From Onychomys torridus (Eukaryota; Chordata; Mammalia; Rodentia; Cricetidae): DNA of 64,000 nt. A program made the position numbers and the translations under genes. Positions 1 to 12,333 of this stretch are shown in pieces; position 1 is the first letter of the stretch; each line of letters begins with the position of its first letter. Where the stretch lies: assembly GCF_903995425.1 (NCBI RefSeq), contig NC_050460.1, positions 18,727,105 to 18,791,104 of the forward strand, given 5' to 3'. The notes beneath the pieces were generated by a model. It searched no databases, was not told the origin of the DNA, and worked only from the letters and a program-made list of their open reading frames with translations.

Positions 1-141
1 GCGAAGATGGTGAGGGTGTCTGCTCCCTGAAGTGACAGTTGTAACAGGCGTGGGCAGAGTTGCTATAAGTTCTGTGACTCATCACCCCCACCATCTTATA
101 ACTGAAGCTTCTACTGCTCAGAGCTACTATTGCTTCTTTAA

Positions 142-296
142 GTGGGCGGTGGTGGAGCATGCCTGTAATCCCAGCACTCGGGAGGCAGAGGCAGGTGGAT
201 CTCTGTGAGTTCGAGGCCAGCTGGGCTACAGAGTGAGTTCCAGTACAGGCTCCAAAGCTACAGAGAAACCTTGTCTCGAAAAACCAAAAAAAAGAA
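142..296 (+). mobile_element. B1 SINE
   Basis: It begins gtgggcggtggtggagcatg, has the internal gcctgtaatcccagcactcg and gagttcgaggccagctgg, and ends in an A-rich tail (ttgtctcgaaaaacc). Full-length B1 in sense orientation. Confidence 0.95.
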
Positions 297-383
297 GTTA
301 GTAATGTAATCTATGGGGTTGGAGATAGAGCTTAATGGCAGGTCATTTGCTAATGCGCCCCATGTCCTGAGATCATTGCTGGC

Positions 384-384
<1 letters not shown>

Positions 385-438
<54 letters not shown>
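385..438. repeat. (CA)n microsatellite
   Basis: Uninterrupted CA dinucleotides for about 54 bp. Confidence 0.98.
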
Positions 439-440
<2 letters not shown>

Positions 441-1324
441 GTATAGTTTTGAGATTGGGCTGGGGAAATAGTTTGAGAGTTCATCTTTACTCTCTTTTAA
501 AGTATGTCACAGTTCTTATGAATCATCTGTTCTGTGTTTTGTTTTGCTTTTCTTCCTAAAAATATAAACCAAGAAGATCTTAAAAGATCCCTTCCGAAAA
601 GACACAGACTATCACTAGATCTAATAAAAATTGTATATGCTTACTGCTCTAGGCTTTGGTCAGGGTCCGACTATGACCCTTCACACTTGATGTCATTATT
701 TCCCATGTGGTTTTCTCCTCCTGTCAACAAAGCTCATGGGCATTGTTTAGTGCAGCAAAGGGAAGACTGACATGTCTCTCCACCCTTGCAGTGAAGTACG
801 TTTTATTGTGTTATCCACTATTTATGACCAAGGAGATCAATGGATTTTAGGTCATGACGGTGAAGGCTCATGGCTCTTTTTAGCTGGTGACATTTCCATC
901 TTGGTGAATTTATTGCATTAAATTTATCACTGAAGACTTGTGTGTTTTGATTTGGCAATAGTCGATTATGTCATTTTAAAGATAGCCTCTAAAGCAGTTT
1001 GGAGAAGATAATTAAAATCCAATTAAATGGAGGGCTTTAGTGGAGATCAAATATATTAACTAAATAAAATATCTGGGGTCATTTCACTCTGCTAGTGACT
1101 TCCTGGGAATTAGAGTTGATGAATTTCTGCTAATGAGGTGAGTCCTTCCCCAGGGAAGCCATAGGAAACTCAGGGAAAACCTTAGAGGAGCCAAAGGAGG
1201 TGGGGACAGACTTGGCTCCCAGTAAGCACACACAAGGCAACTCCTGCAGAAAAACAAAGGAGTCTATGTGAAACCTCTTCAGATACGTTACCTGTGTGTT
1301 TTTTATATTCTATGTACATGTTAG
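439..1324. other. Intergenic, nothing recognised
   Basis: AT-rich sequence with stop codons in all frames. No gene, RNA or clear repeat was seen. Confidence 0.5.
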
Positions 1325-1450
1325 TATCTTCCTGCTAAAACTTGAGCTGCCGGAGGAAGGGATCTTTGCTTTGATTCCACCATGTCCCAAGCACCCACAA
1401 CAGTATCTGGTACACTGTCTCACGATTGTTTGTTACACGAGTGAGTGATT
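1325..1450 (+). mobile_element. Ancient L2-type LINE 3' end (fossil)
   Basis: The order cttgagctgccggaggaagg, gatctttgctttgattccacc, cccaagcacccacaacagta and a terminal tgtttgttacacgagtgag follows the conserved L2 3' end as I remember it. Heavily diverged. Confidence 0.6.
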
Positions 1451-3614
1451 TTTCTAAGAACTCTCATTTTCTGAAGTTTTGCATTTCCTACCCAGGAAAC
1501 CTCTCTTTAGAGCTTCCTCCTGTTCTTGCCATTTTTTTCCCTCCTCAGAACACCTCCCTCTGCCCCCAGGCCATGCATTTGTAATGTATCTCCCTGACTT
1601 CCAGAGATAGTGGTTCATTTTCTGCTCCACTGCTTAGAGAAGGAGGTCTTCCATGCACCCATCCTCCCCTCGGGAAGTGAGCAGCAGAAAATGTGCATAT
1701 AGTCCTCTTGGTCTTAGTTTTTTATTCTTCATCCAATTTTGTACATTGTCTCAGGATTTACTCAAACTTTGTGGATAATGTCCATCTGATCTCCCTCTTT
1801 ACAAAACAGTTACCATGGCTACAGTCTTGTTCTGAAAGAGGTAAGAAGTGAAGCCATACATTTAATATCCCATGACTTGTCCCCAAAACATTGCTTGGTA
1901 GATTCCTAATGGCCCCAGAGTAGCACAGCAGACATGCCAGAGGAAAGGAACTTCACTTTTTTGTATACAGAAAGAGTCCTGTTGGTGGCTATAGAGACGA
2001 CTACCTAGATCTCCTTTGAAGAGACCCAGCATGGGGACAGGGTTGGGTCCAGTTCTTTCAAGTCTATTGTGCTTCTCCTGAGCTTCTTCCAGGCAAGAAT
2101 GGAGCATACAGAGATCTTAGAGCTTCCTTATCCCACTCAAAGTGGACCCCCTAACACTTCTGGATCTGCAGGTTCAACTTGTACCTCCTGTTTCTGCCTC
2201 CATTATGCCTCATGGGGCTCTCCCCATAAATCTCTTCCATATAAAATCCCATTTTGTCATTAGCTTCGTGGAGAACTTGAACGGACACCTCGACCAGTTG
2301 ACTGCCTTACAGAATCATCAGTGAGAGGCACTAAAGGAAGATACTGTAGATGAAGGTGTCACTTTCTAAAAGCCTTATTGCAAACACTGCACCTCCAAAT
2401 GCAGTCAAATGCAGGTTCTAGTCACATAATGGGTCAGTGGAGGAGACTCATATGTTCACAGGGACAGGTTGTCTTAAACTCTTTGTTAAGTGTAAATCAG
2501 TTTGTGAATTTCTACAAAGATGTTAGCCTTTCATCTCATTGCCTTCATCTGCTAAATTATCAACAATGGTGGCTAATATGTCAATTAACATGTTGGATCT
2601 CAAATGACAGTAATATGAATCTGCATAAAATAACACATTTTACACAATAATGATTATGGCTTCATTTTCCATCCCAAACTCAGTAAGTACTTGTCACCTT
2701 CGAAGTTCTGCAAAAGAAGCCTGTGGTGTAAAGATAATGAGTATCTTCATCTAGTGGTGGGCATAAAGAGAAGCTATACCCCTACAGAAGGACTCACTAA
2801 AATGGGCGAATTAAGTAACTGAGAAATCAGTAGGTAAAACTTTCAGACTAGGTACTAACCCTTGGTGGAAGATGCTTCCCTTTTCAGCGTAGAAAGTGCT
2901 CTGAGCTAATCCCTGGGGATTTGGCCAGAAGGCACCTCCAGCAGCTGTTCTCAAGGAGAAGGCTTATGTCAGCACCATTTATATCAAGTACACCCAGAAC
3001 GTTGTGTCAGCAGCATAACGGCGGGCATGTCAGCATCTCTATTTTACACCCCCTAAAATGTATACACTTTAATTAGACTAAAGCCTGGGAATGGTTTGTT
3101 GATAGCTCAACATGGAAGTAATGACTTCCTAAGGGAGTCATCCCTCCCCACCCTGGGGAGTCATCTACTATTTGTCTTTGAAAAGCCAATCCCTCATGGT
3201 GTGTTCCCTCTAGGAGACTACTCTCAAAAAGCAATAGCTTTACCCCAGGAATCTAGTGGAATATTTACGGTGAACTGGGATCAATAATTTGTCTGGACAC
3301 CTGCAGACTTCTGTATTCTGCAAGTACCTACTGCAGCCACATGCTCTATGTTCTTCCTCGGGCAGGTCGTCTTGTGTCCCTGCTCCACTTAAATGGGGGA
3401 GAGAACAGTTCCACAGAGAGAGTTCGTTGAATGACAGACTGCCTACAATCCAGAGGAGGCTTGAGGAGGCCTCTGAGGGAACAGCAAGTTTCTCTGAAGG
3501 CAGAGATCAGTGAGCCCCCAAAAGCTTAAGAACATTTTCAGAACTCTCTCATTTCCCACCGCAGAATGTTGAGTCTGTTTGGACCATTCTTTGGTTAAAA
3601 AAAATATATTTTCC
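1451..3614. other. Intergenic, nothing recognised
   Basis: No conserved protein, RNA gene or strong repeat was identified. Open frames here are under 95 codons and look like chance. Confidence 0.5.
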
Positions 3615-3721
3615 TTGCCAAGCTTCAGCAGCGCATATACTAAAATTAAAACGATACAGAGAATATTAGTACAGCCCTGCACAAGGATGATACGCAAATT
3701 GGTGAAGCGTTCCATATTTTT
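3615..3721 (+). pseudogene. U6 snRNA pseudogene
   Basis: The segment follows U6 almost end to end: cttcagcagcgcatatac, then acgatacagagaatatta, aaggatgatacgcaaatt and gtgaagcgttccatattttt. Substitutions occur in the 5' stem and the central region, for example tgatac for tgacac. No proximal sequence element or TATA box at U6 spacing was noticed upstream; an A-rich stretch precedes it. It is therefore a retroposed pseudogene and not a transcribed copy. A non-U6 tail and A9 follow to 3798. Confidence 0.93.
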
Positions 3722-3798
3722 AAACAGCTGAAACTGTTGTATCTTTGTATTTATTACTTGATGTAGTAAAGCTTTTATTCATTAACAACAAAAAAAAA
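3722..3798 (+). other. Unidentified 3' tail and A-tract joined to the U6 copy
   Basis: About 68 bp of AT-rich non-U6 sequence runs from the U6 terminus to an A9 tract at 3790-3798. This fits a chimeric retrotranscript in which U6 was joined to the 3' end of another RNA, a known class made by L1 template switching. The partner RNA was not recognised, and no clear target-site duplication was found. Confidence 0.4.
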
Positions 3799-4344
3799 TC
3801 TACCTTTATCATCGCTCTCGGTGCCTCATTAGGCTGAATGATGGTTTCAAGAGAGAACAGCCCAAGTTAATTTTTGAAAACCTCAAAAGATTAGGTTGTG
3901 TAGGGACAACAGTGTGTATGTGAGAGAATTATATCCAGTTAGGTTTGGAAGATAAAGAATCGTTTGAAGCCCTTTCTGCAGGGAGCAGGATGCTAGGAAG
4001 AAACATTAGAGAAGAGTTAAAACTGAACTAAGACTTTTGAAGTAGAAATCGGAGATTTCTTTATGATGATGATGACGACCAGACACTAACTTTTAACCAA
4101 ACAGAATTGGTGCCTCCACAGAAGTTCCTCTCTGACCAGTAACTGAGTTCCTTACATCTCAGTATCTCCTCAGAACCTCCTTTTGCTGAAAGGAGCATAC
4201 TTTATATCATGAAACAAAATGCATGTTCTGGAATGCATTCGTAGATGTGCATGTATACACACAACACACACAGCCGGGGGAAGGGAGGGAGAGAAGAGAG
4301 ACTTTTAGAGCACACTTTTTCTTCTTTTCTTTTATTATATCTTC

Positions 4345-4945
4345 ATACAGGGTTTCTATGTGTATCCCAAACTGGTCCTGTGGGGGTTTCTTCTTTCTTT
4401 GTGGTCTAGTTGGCTACCAGGCCACAAGGGCAGAAAAGGCAGAAGCGATAAGCAGGGCCTCGTCCTGCCTGTGGTATGATGGACATAGCCTTCCAGGACT
4501 CTGCTTCAGTATTGCAGCTCAACTTTACTCAAGGGTGAGGGCAGTGTCTGGGGCACAACCTAATCTGCATTAAACAGCACACACCTATCATAAGATTCCT
4601 AGTACAAGTCTTAGTTATCATATGTGGAAACACGGGTCTATCATAAAGTCTAATTACCATATGGGTAGCAGGGGGAAAGCTTCCACAGGGAACTGTGTTA
4701 AGGGTCATACTTGAGATAAGTCAGGCATCTAGAGACATTCTCCAAATAAGGTCAGAGAGAGAGCAGGGAGCCTCCACTGCTGGGAAGGAGTCCTCTATGT
4801 TCCACCAAGCTCAGAGAGAGCTGCCAGGCCACTGTAGACAGCAACCTCTGACCAGTAGGGCCTGCCAACAGCCCAGACCTTTATATTCTCCTGCCTCAGC
4901 CTACTTGGTGCTAGGATTACGGGTTTGCATCATTATGCCTCATTG
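4345..4945 (-). mobile_element. B1 SINE split by about 500 bp of other sequence
   Basis: 4345-4380 (catacagggtttctatgtg to actggtcctg) and 4888-4945 (cctgcctcagcctacttggt to tgcatcattatgcc) match opposite halves of an antisense B1. About 45 bp of the expected middle is missing. The intervening block (about 4381-4887) was not identified; an LTR-type insertion is possible but no TG...CA ends were confirmed. Confidence 0.5.
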
Positions 4946-6048
4946 AAGTACTCTTGTTTGTTGCAGTAACATTATAAGGAAAATGTAGAAAATGGTCACT
5001 ATAGTGATTTTTGCCAAGTCAGACTTCTCAACTGTTAATTGCAAAGTCTTCACATCAGGGTCTTGACAGAGACCCAAAAAGAATAATGCAATGTTTAGTG
5101 TGGGACCAGTATTCCCAAGCAATAGCTCTCATAATCCCACTAGCTCTTACAAAAATAAAATAAAAGGTATTTTCTTTACTGCTCCCAGTATCTTTTCCAT
5201 GTTTTAAAGATACACTTTCAGAGACATCTTTCTGGAATAGCCATGGTTCTGGATAGGAGACCTGGGCAGGATATATTTGGTGTCATGTGTTTCTTTGTTA
5301 ACACAGAAAAATAAATTTTACTTGAACTGCATCTTTTTGAAGGCTCACAAATTGCTTTACAGTTGTCACTACAGAGCCACTCTTCAATCACTTTGAAGAA
5401 TTATAAAGGACACACACACACACAAAAAAAAAATCTCTGAAGATGAAATAAGGGAAATGCTTCTCCTTCCTAATAAAAAGGAAAAAGGAAATTACAGACT
5501 GCTGGCTGACTATGAGCTCCAGAGCCAAGGATCCAACAAGCCACTTCAGTGCCCAACAGGGAGTCTTCCTTTTCAGAGAGTGATGAAGGGACTTGTTACA
5601 TTTTGAAGCAATTTGTAACACCAATAGGGTTCTAAGTCTATTGCCCTGAATAAGTATCATGGTGCTGTAAGACCTGGGTCTAGCCAGTTTTTTTCCAGAA
5701 ACTCCCCATGCAATTCTGAGTAATCATACTTTCATTTGTTGGATTCTTAGACTTATTACTTGTCATTGTTCCTTGAAATCTGAGAAGCTCAAAATTGAGG
5801 ATCAAATTCCCAAAGATATTTGTACCTATAGTCAACGCCACTTAAGAGTAGCACTTTGTCTCATGGGGATGTCCACCTGTTGGATCTGTGTTTTGAGAAG
5901 GCTGTTGAAATGGAAATGTTCATATCTGGGTTATAAAATCCTATTTTCTTATCTTCCTTGTCCATAACTGATGACTGTAGGTCTAGATAATGCATTCAAA
6001 CTTAGTTGATCAAATTCTCTCCAGGACATCAAATGAAAAGATGGAAGG
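4946..6048. other. Intergenic, nothing recognised
   Basis: No gene or repeat could be supported. A short CA/A run occurs at 5409-5432. Confidence 0.5.
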
Positions 6049-6691
6049 CTCTTTTCCAGGTTTTGTGGCTTGAGCAGCCATTGACAGCAAAGCCTCTCAC
6101 GACACTCTGTACTAGACAAGTGCTGGAAGGCCTGCACAGGAACCAGAGCAAGTGCCACAAGTTTCTGGAAATGGTGGCATTGCAGGTCAGCCTGAAGAGC
6201 TATGACCCACAGAAGGACAAACATTTCTGGAGCACCATCAGGTTTAAGTGCACTTCTTACCTCAAGTTCTCTGTGTTCTGGGGACCACCAGCACTGTGAG
6301 GAAGCAAAGGCCATGGATATCCCCTACATGGACATTGAAGTGCTGAAGAAAGCTTAATAAGAACAAGAAGTTGTCAAAAAGCTGGCCAAGAAGTATGCTG
6401 CCTCTGAGTCTCTAATCAAGCAAATCCCAGACCTGAGCAAGGCTTGAAAGTTCTCTTCCCTCTTGACACACAATGAAAACATGGTGGCCAAAGTTGATGA
6501 GGTGAAGTCCATGATCAAGGTCCAGATGAAGAAGGTGCCGTGTCTGACCATTGCTGTTGGGCACATGAAGATGACTGATGATTATCTGGCTGCCAGTTTC
6601 TTGGTGTCTTGCTCAAGAAGAACTAGCACAATGGGCAAGCCTCAGCATCTGTACTAGGATAATACCCCAATAAACCTTAGTGCTACCATCA
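6049..6691 (+). pseudogene. RPL10A: Processed pseudogene of ribosomal protein L10a
   Basis: The copy is intronless and collinear with the RPL10A mRNA. It starts at a 5'TOP-like ctcttttcc (6049) and covers the coding region from about 6080 to a TAG at 6655-6657. An AATAAA follows at 6669-6674. Recognisable stretches are SLKSYDPQKDK, THNENMVAKVDEVKS and STMGKPQHLY. The start codon is altered to att, an early stop follows DTLY, and several stops and indels break the frame. It cannot make L10a. An A/G-rich tract from 6749 probably grew from its poly(A) tail. Confidence 0.95.
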
Positions 6692-6748
6692 CCTTGGTCT
6701 GCCTGTGATTGGGGGTAGTGTGTTTGTGAGCTCAATTATAGCCTTGGT

Positions 6749-6838
6749 AAAGAAAAAGAGAAAAAAAGAAGGAAAGAAGAAAGGGAGGAAGGAAGGAAGG
6801 AAGGAAGGAAGGAAGGAAGGAAGGAAGAAAGAAAGGAA
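6749..6838. repeat. Purine tract and (GGAA)n microsatellite
   Basis: A-rich and A/G-only sequence grades into eight or more GGAA units. It sits just downstream of the RPL10A pseudogene, so it probably grew from the poly(A) tail. Confidence 0.9.
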
Positions 6839-7488
6839 CCTAAAGATGGGGTATTGTCAATCTAGAGACACCAAAAGAGAATTTTTACATTGTTAAAGAA
6901 TAAAATGGAAGGGATGAGTGAATAGTGCTCTTATCACTCCATGATAGATACTTCTCCTTGCAGTTCCTAGGACTACCAAGAGCCCTGGATAGGGACCTGT
7001 TTCCAATTTCTTCTCTTTGAGATAGTCTACTCTATAACCCTACACTACTACCTAAAGTCAATCAGATGCCTCAAAACCTGTAAGTCTCAGGCTTATGGTA
7101 TCATATTAGGGTCCTGTGACCAGACTCTGATTTCACAAAGTGACCAGATGAGGGAGTTACTTTTGCTAACTAACTTTATATTTCTTCTATGTGATTGTGT
7201 GAGATTGGGTTATCAGAACAGTGACAACACACTAATACAGGAGCTCTACATACCCTATGGATCCTCGTCTAACAATGTTACTAGTGGTAATAAGATAAGC
7301 TTGCATTGTGAAATGAAACTCTTTATATAACTAATATAAGTATTATATAAATACTTGTATATATACATAACATATAATAATATATAATATGGACATCTCA
7401 TAAACATCTATGTTATAAACTTAAAGGTATTAAATTCACATTTGATAAATTATTTACTAGAGGTCACAATAAAAAATACTTCCTTCAG

Positions 7489-7838
7489 GATTGTAGGAGC
7501 CAGAGAGGTCAAGGGCACCACAAGGACACCACCCACAGAATCAACTAAGCAGGGCTCATAGGGGCTCACCAAGACTGAAGCAACAATCACGGAGCATGCA
7601 CTAGGTCCTCTACATATACCTTATGGTCCTTTTTGTCCAACCTTGATATGAGCGTTTGTGTCTAGTCTTATCGGAGCTTGTTATGCCATGTTCGGTTGAT
7701 ATCCCTGGGAGGCCTGCTCTTTTTTTTCTGAAGGGAAACAGAGAAGAAGTGGATCTGAGGAAGAGGGAAGATGGGGGAGAAGGGACTGGGAGGAGAGGAG
7801 GAAGGAGAAAATACAGTCAGGGTTTAATATATGAGAGA
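7489..7838 (+). mobile_element. L1 LINE 3' UTR fragment, sense
   Basis: It contains ccagagaggtcaagggcacc, acccacagaatcaactaagc, ggttgatatccctgggaggc and a closing G/A-rich block. These follow the rodent L1 3' UTR in order. Some internal sequence is missing compared with the consensus I remember. Confidence 0.8.
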
Positions 7839-9445
7839 ACATCAACAAAAGAACACCTCCTTTATAAACCACTACATATACTTAAAAACAGATGAATTAA
7901 CACCAAAACCAGTATTGGAAAATGGCAGCGCCAATATACAATTCCTCACTCAACATTAATGTTGCATTACTTCAATGAGAGTTATAACTTCAAACTTGTA
8001 GGACTAAAGGAAAACACATCTATAACAAAAATGTTTCTCTGTGATTCGGTTTATGTCATTTGGGGATACAACATGAGACAGCAGAATAGATACATACTGG
8101 GCTGAATCAGAAACTCTCAGCTTGAAGTAGATAAGTCATGCTGAGGACAGGTGTGCAACTGGGCTGCATCTCTTAAGCCCAGCCAAGCACGTTGTCATGT
8201 TAGGCCCGCCTTGGCTGTCTGAGCCTAAATCTTAATGCTACATCTCCAAGAGTGACTTTCACATCTCATCATTTCTACCTCATCTACAATTTTGCATTGA
8301 CTTTCTTATTTTGTTGCATGTGAATGATCAATAACTAATCCTATAATTTTAAAACTTAAATAAAGGCTTTCACCCCATAGGAAGAGCAAGATTAATTGAG
8401 GAAAAAAAAACTAAAAATAAACATTGCAAACAAATTTTATGTATGCATGACCCTTGCGCATGCCAAGTATATTTTCAAATCTTCTTTAATCCACCCAGTC
8501 AATCGTGTTAAGCCAACACATCCTGTCAGTGCCTGGTCAAGCCCAAAGAATCAAATTGCATGATTTGGGCTAAAAGGAAAGTTTTCATGCTGGAAAAATT
8601 GTCAACTGTGTCATGATTTTTTCCTACCAGTTTATGGGAGCTCATTAAAGCAGCATCCATCCCCTTAAAACCCACCTACAATTTACTGTCAATACATCAT
8701 CCTCAATTAAAGGTTACTCTTCCTAATGATGTTTATCAACATACTCTCCTTTTTTTTCTTTTAAAAGAGTGAAGTGAGAAAATAAGGGTGTGAGAGAATA
8801 AGCTTGTTCATCACATTTTATCACTTTTCCTGCTATTTTTTTCCCTCTGAGACACTACAGCCTTTTTATGTCCATGCTGGCTGTGCATGTTTGTGACATC
8901 TATCACTGAGAGCCATACCTGCCAGGACAAAAACACAGAGGAGGGAGAGTCATTGCTGGCCAAATCCCTTTAGACTATGTCAAAATGAGTGATGGCAACG
9001 GGAGCTTGCAGAAGAGCCGCAGAACCTGTGGGGTGCTAGGATGCTTTGTCTACATCAGAATCTGCAAATCTCCTGTAGTGGGTATTTTCTGTAACCATTT
9101 TTCATATTTAGCATAAGTCACAATTTCATTTTCAGGGTTAAATCATTCAACATCCTAAGCTCCTCAACTAAGGACATTTTTTTGGTGTTTTATTATGGGA
9201 TCTGATGGGCAAACAATGATTTGGTGTTTACTTCTAAGGTCACTCAATGCCTTGGGACAGGATAACAGCTTTACCTGAAAACACTACAAAGAATGGAAAA
9301 AATGCAAGCATTGTCTGGTCATTGCCAGTGGCTTTTCTCAGAAAGGAGAATTGTTGGGTTCTCTGTTCCATTTATTTTAAAATTCTCTGAGGTCCTGCAT
9401 GATTTTTTTTCACTTCCCGCTGTTGCTCAGTTGTAGTTCTTTAAA
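7839..9445. other. Intergenic, nothing recognised
   Basis: AT-rich unique-looking sequence with no supported gene. It could contain conserved non-coding elements, which cannot be judged without an alignment. Confidence 0.45.
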
Positions 9446-9580
9446 ATACACACACCTTTAATCCCAGCACTTGGGAGGCAGAGGCAGACAGATCTCTGTG
9501 AGTTTGAGGCCAGCCTGGACTACCAAGTGAGTTCCAGGAAATGCTCAAAGCTACACAGAAAAAACTCTGTCTCTAAAAAC

Positions 9581-9582
<2 letters not shown>
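9446..9582 (+). mobile_element. B1 SINE (5'-truncated)
   Basis: It starts in the middle of the left end (cacacctttaatcccagcac) and runs through gtgagtttgaggccagcctg to the A-rich end ctctgtctctaaaaacc. Confidence 0.93.

Positions 9583-9638
<56 letters not shown>
9583..9638. repeat. (CA)n microsatellite grown from the B1 tail
   Basis: About 28 CA units begin directly at the B1 A-tail, the usual origin of such tracts. Confidence 0.97.
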
Positions 9639-9640
<2 letters not shown>

Positions 9641-10799
9641 GGTTGGGGGAGGAACACATGAGATGTTACTGTTACTTTTCATTCATCCTCATATGCCCTA
9701 TCCAGGTACACATGAGTGGGGAGGCTCACATGGGGGGCAGAACATTTGGCCACAGTTTAACATTTAGAACTACTTCAATGCTGAGATGCTGGCATTATCT
9801 TCAAACACTATGTATTCATAAAGTCACATAAATATTATCACAGGGTGTTCATCATTCATGCAATTTTCAATGAGCCCTATTGCTTAGGTGGCTTTTGTAT
9901 AAGGCTCTCGGTGACCTGTGAGTAGCATCTGGTGTGTATGAATGGTCTTGATCTAAACATTTACAATACACAGAGATTTTCAAGAACTTTGTGTTTTCTT
10001 TGGTGTTTAACATCTGGAACCCTGGACAACTGGAAGTGGCTCAGAATCTGAACTGTTGTATTACCAGAACCTTCTACCCTTGGCTGTCCTAAGGTCCAAT
10101 TTGGCTCCTTCTCCTTTGCTCCCATGTCTTTACCGCAGCCCACTACACTGTGGTTTACGTTCTTATATGGAGGCATCTGCTTCTCACAAACTGTCTCAAA
10201 GACCAGCTGACACCTAGGTCACAGTGACCACGGTGGCTACCCATCACTGTTCAGAGCATCTGCCAACTTCACTTACCCCTTTGAGATGTTTGCTCCTCAA
10301 CCTTACTGCCTCAGTCCTACATTTTATTGCCAATTTTACCAGTTGTCGTGAGTACACAATTCTATTAAATCTGAAAGTGAGTGTGACAGAAATGAAAGTT
10401 TGATTCTTGCCAAATGTGTCCTGAAAGCTTTGGGAAAACCTCATAATAGGAAATCATAACACCAAATAAAGATGACCAAACAAGTCCGTCAAACGGATCA
10501 CAGGCAATGCCACTATATTCGGCTAAGGAAACAATCGTAAACATCTAGAAAGGATCTCCATGAGGGTTGGTTGCGAGCGCCTTTATATCTTGGCTCCATC
10601 CTTAAGAAATCATAGCTAGAAAGTGCGTGATCAGATGGTTTTCCAAACAAAAGGAAAAGTCTTGTTTCTCATTAAAAGGTTAGCAAGCTAAAAGTATAAA
10701 TGTCTATGAACACTCTTTGTTAAACTTTTCATAACTGACTTTTAAAACATAAACTAACACATTCTTGATAAAAGAACTTCTTACAAGCTTTGTCTGGGT
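9639..10799. other. Intergenic, nothing recognised
   Basis: No gene, RNA or repeat could be supported. Confidence 0.45.
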
Positions 10800-11218
10800 C
10801 CCTAACTTCCCCACCATCCCATTACTTTTCATTGCTATGGTAAAATACTAACAAAACCAATATGGGGAGGAAGAGGCTGACTTGATATGATTTACAGGTT
10901 ACAGTCCATCATTCAGAGAGGCTGAGGCAGGGACACGAGGGAGGAATCTGGAAGCAGAGACTAAAGCAGAGGCCACGGGAAAACTCTGCTTGCAGGCTTG
11001 CTCTCCATGCTTGTTCAGATCATCTTCTTATCAAGCCTGGGGCCACCTGCCCAGAGATGGCAACATCCATGATGGCCTGGACCTTCCTCTATCAACAATA
11101 AATCTAGAAAACACCACACAGTCGTGCCCACAGGCCAATCTGGTGGAGGAAATTCAGAACCTCAGTTCTTTCTTCTCAAGGGCCTCAAAGTTTGTGTTAA
11201 CTTGACAAGAGCTAACCC
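10800..11218 (+). mobile_element. Rodent dispersed repeat 'X' (copy 1 of 3)
   Basis: It shares ordered blocks with 45487-45868 and 55471-55884: cattgctatggtaaaatact, gaagcagagactaaagcaga, caggccaatctggt and a final gtgttaacttgacaagagc. The family name is not certain to me. This and the other two copies lie in the same orientation. Confidence 0.65.
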
Positions 11219-11534
11219 ACATTCTCACTAAGAGCAGTTTAAAGAAACCCCAAGCCAAAGAAGGGACGTGACAGCTCCTTGGTGCTAAGGCACTGGTAAA
11301 AGCCATGAGATACCTATGGTCATGATTTACCTAATAAAAGACACTGAGTGGTGAAGACAAGTCCTGTGGATTCGGGTCCCTCCATGTCACTCCTAAAGGT
11401 ATGGCCCACACATTTCATTCTAGGGTTGGCTACACCCAACAGCTTACTTCCTTTTTGCTTAAGTACCTACAAGTTGAGTTTCTAACACATTTAACAATAA
11501 AATAAATGTTTATATATAATAATATACTAAATTT

Positions 11535-11640
11535 TTGGACATCTCCTTGTATTAGGCTCTGAGGACAGAAGAGTGAATAAACAAGACCATAGCCCAGACC
11601 TTTCTAAGACTTACAGCCTAGTTCCCCAATGGCTGAGAGG
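11535..11640 (+). mobile_element. L2-type LINE fossil
   Basis: The order gtattaggctctgaggaca, gtgaataaacaagaccatag, cttacagcctagtt follows the L2 motif for 'aggcactggggatacagcagtg...cttacagtctag'. Diverged. Confidence 0.5.
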
Positions 11641-11919
11641 TACTGCAAATGGGAATTTTATATTTGCATCACAGTAACTTTTGTATTATAATTCATTCAT
11701 GATGCATTAATAATGTCTGGCAGATCTAACATGGGCATTAAAGGTTAGAGTACTTCCAAGCCATAACCCTTCAATGAAATGCCAGTGAGAATATGCCCTC
11801 CAAGTGATACTCCTTTGTCATTGTCAAAGTCAGAATTTGAAAGCGAAGCTCGAGTCTCACTAAGCAAAGGCATTTCTTCTGAGAGCTGCTGACTCACGCC
11901 AGATGTTTACCTTGTAGGT

Positions 11920-12333
11920 CACAGTGCTTAGAAATGTCTCGTGAATGGTGTGCTTCCAATAATGACACAGGAACAGGTGAGAAGTATTACTTTATTCATA
12001 AACTAGACCAGAGGTTTGATTTACCTCTAAAACCTTATGTTCATTTGCATTATAGAATCCATTCTCAAACAGGAGAGAGGAGGATGAATTTTTTCCATGC
12101 TAATGATCCAGGAATGGAGCACTCCCTGGGATGCTCTCAGGAAAGGGCTTCTTGTACAAATCAATATTGCCAGTCAAGTGTTTCTTCCACTGGGGATATC
12201 AAGGCTAAAACTCACTGGGCAGGGAAATTCAGGACTGGACCCCAGTATCTTTAATTTTTATGTAGGTTTTGTTTGAAGTCATTTACAATAAAAGGCAAAA
12301 TGAAGTCTAATTTTCAAGCAAAAAAAAAAAAAA
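11920..12333 (+). pseudogene. Possible retrocopy of an unrecognised mRNA (3' end with poly(A))
   Basis: AATAAA at 12287-12292 lies 27 nt before an A14 tract (12320-12333), the layout of a retroposed mRNA 3' end. A 106-codon open frame (11934-12254), with TTG as first codon in the listed frame, precedes it and contains HYRIHSQTGERR. I do not recognise the protein. It could instead be non-coding sequence of an uncharacterised repeat. The 5' boundary is a guess. Confidence 0.3.

Noticed and set aside
3615..3721. Functional U6 snRNA gene
   Set aside because: Substitutions in the 5' stem and core and no upstream U6 promoter elements noticed.
4381..4887. Solo LTR inside the split B1
   Set aside because: tcctg appears on both sides, but it is also normal B1 sequence at both places, and no TG...CA ends were found.
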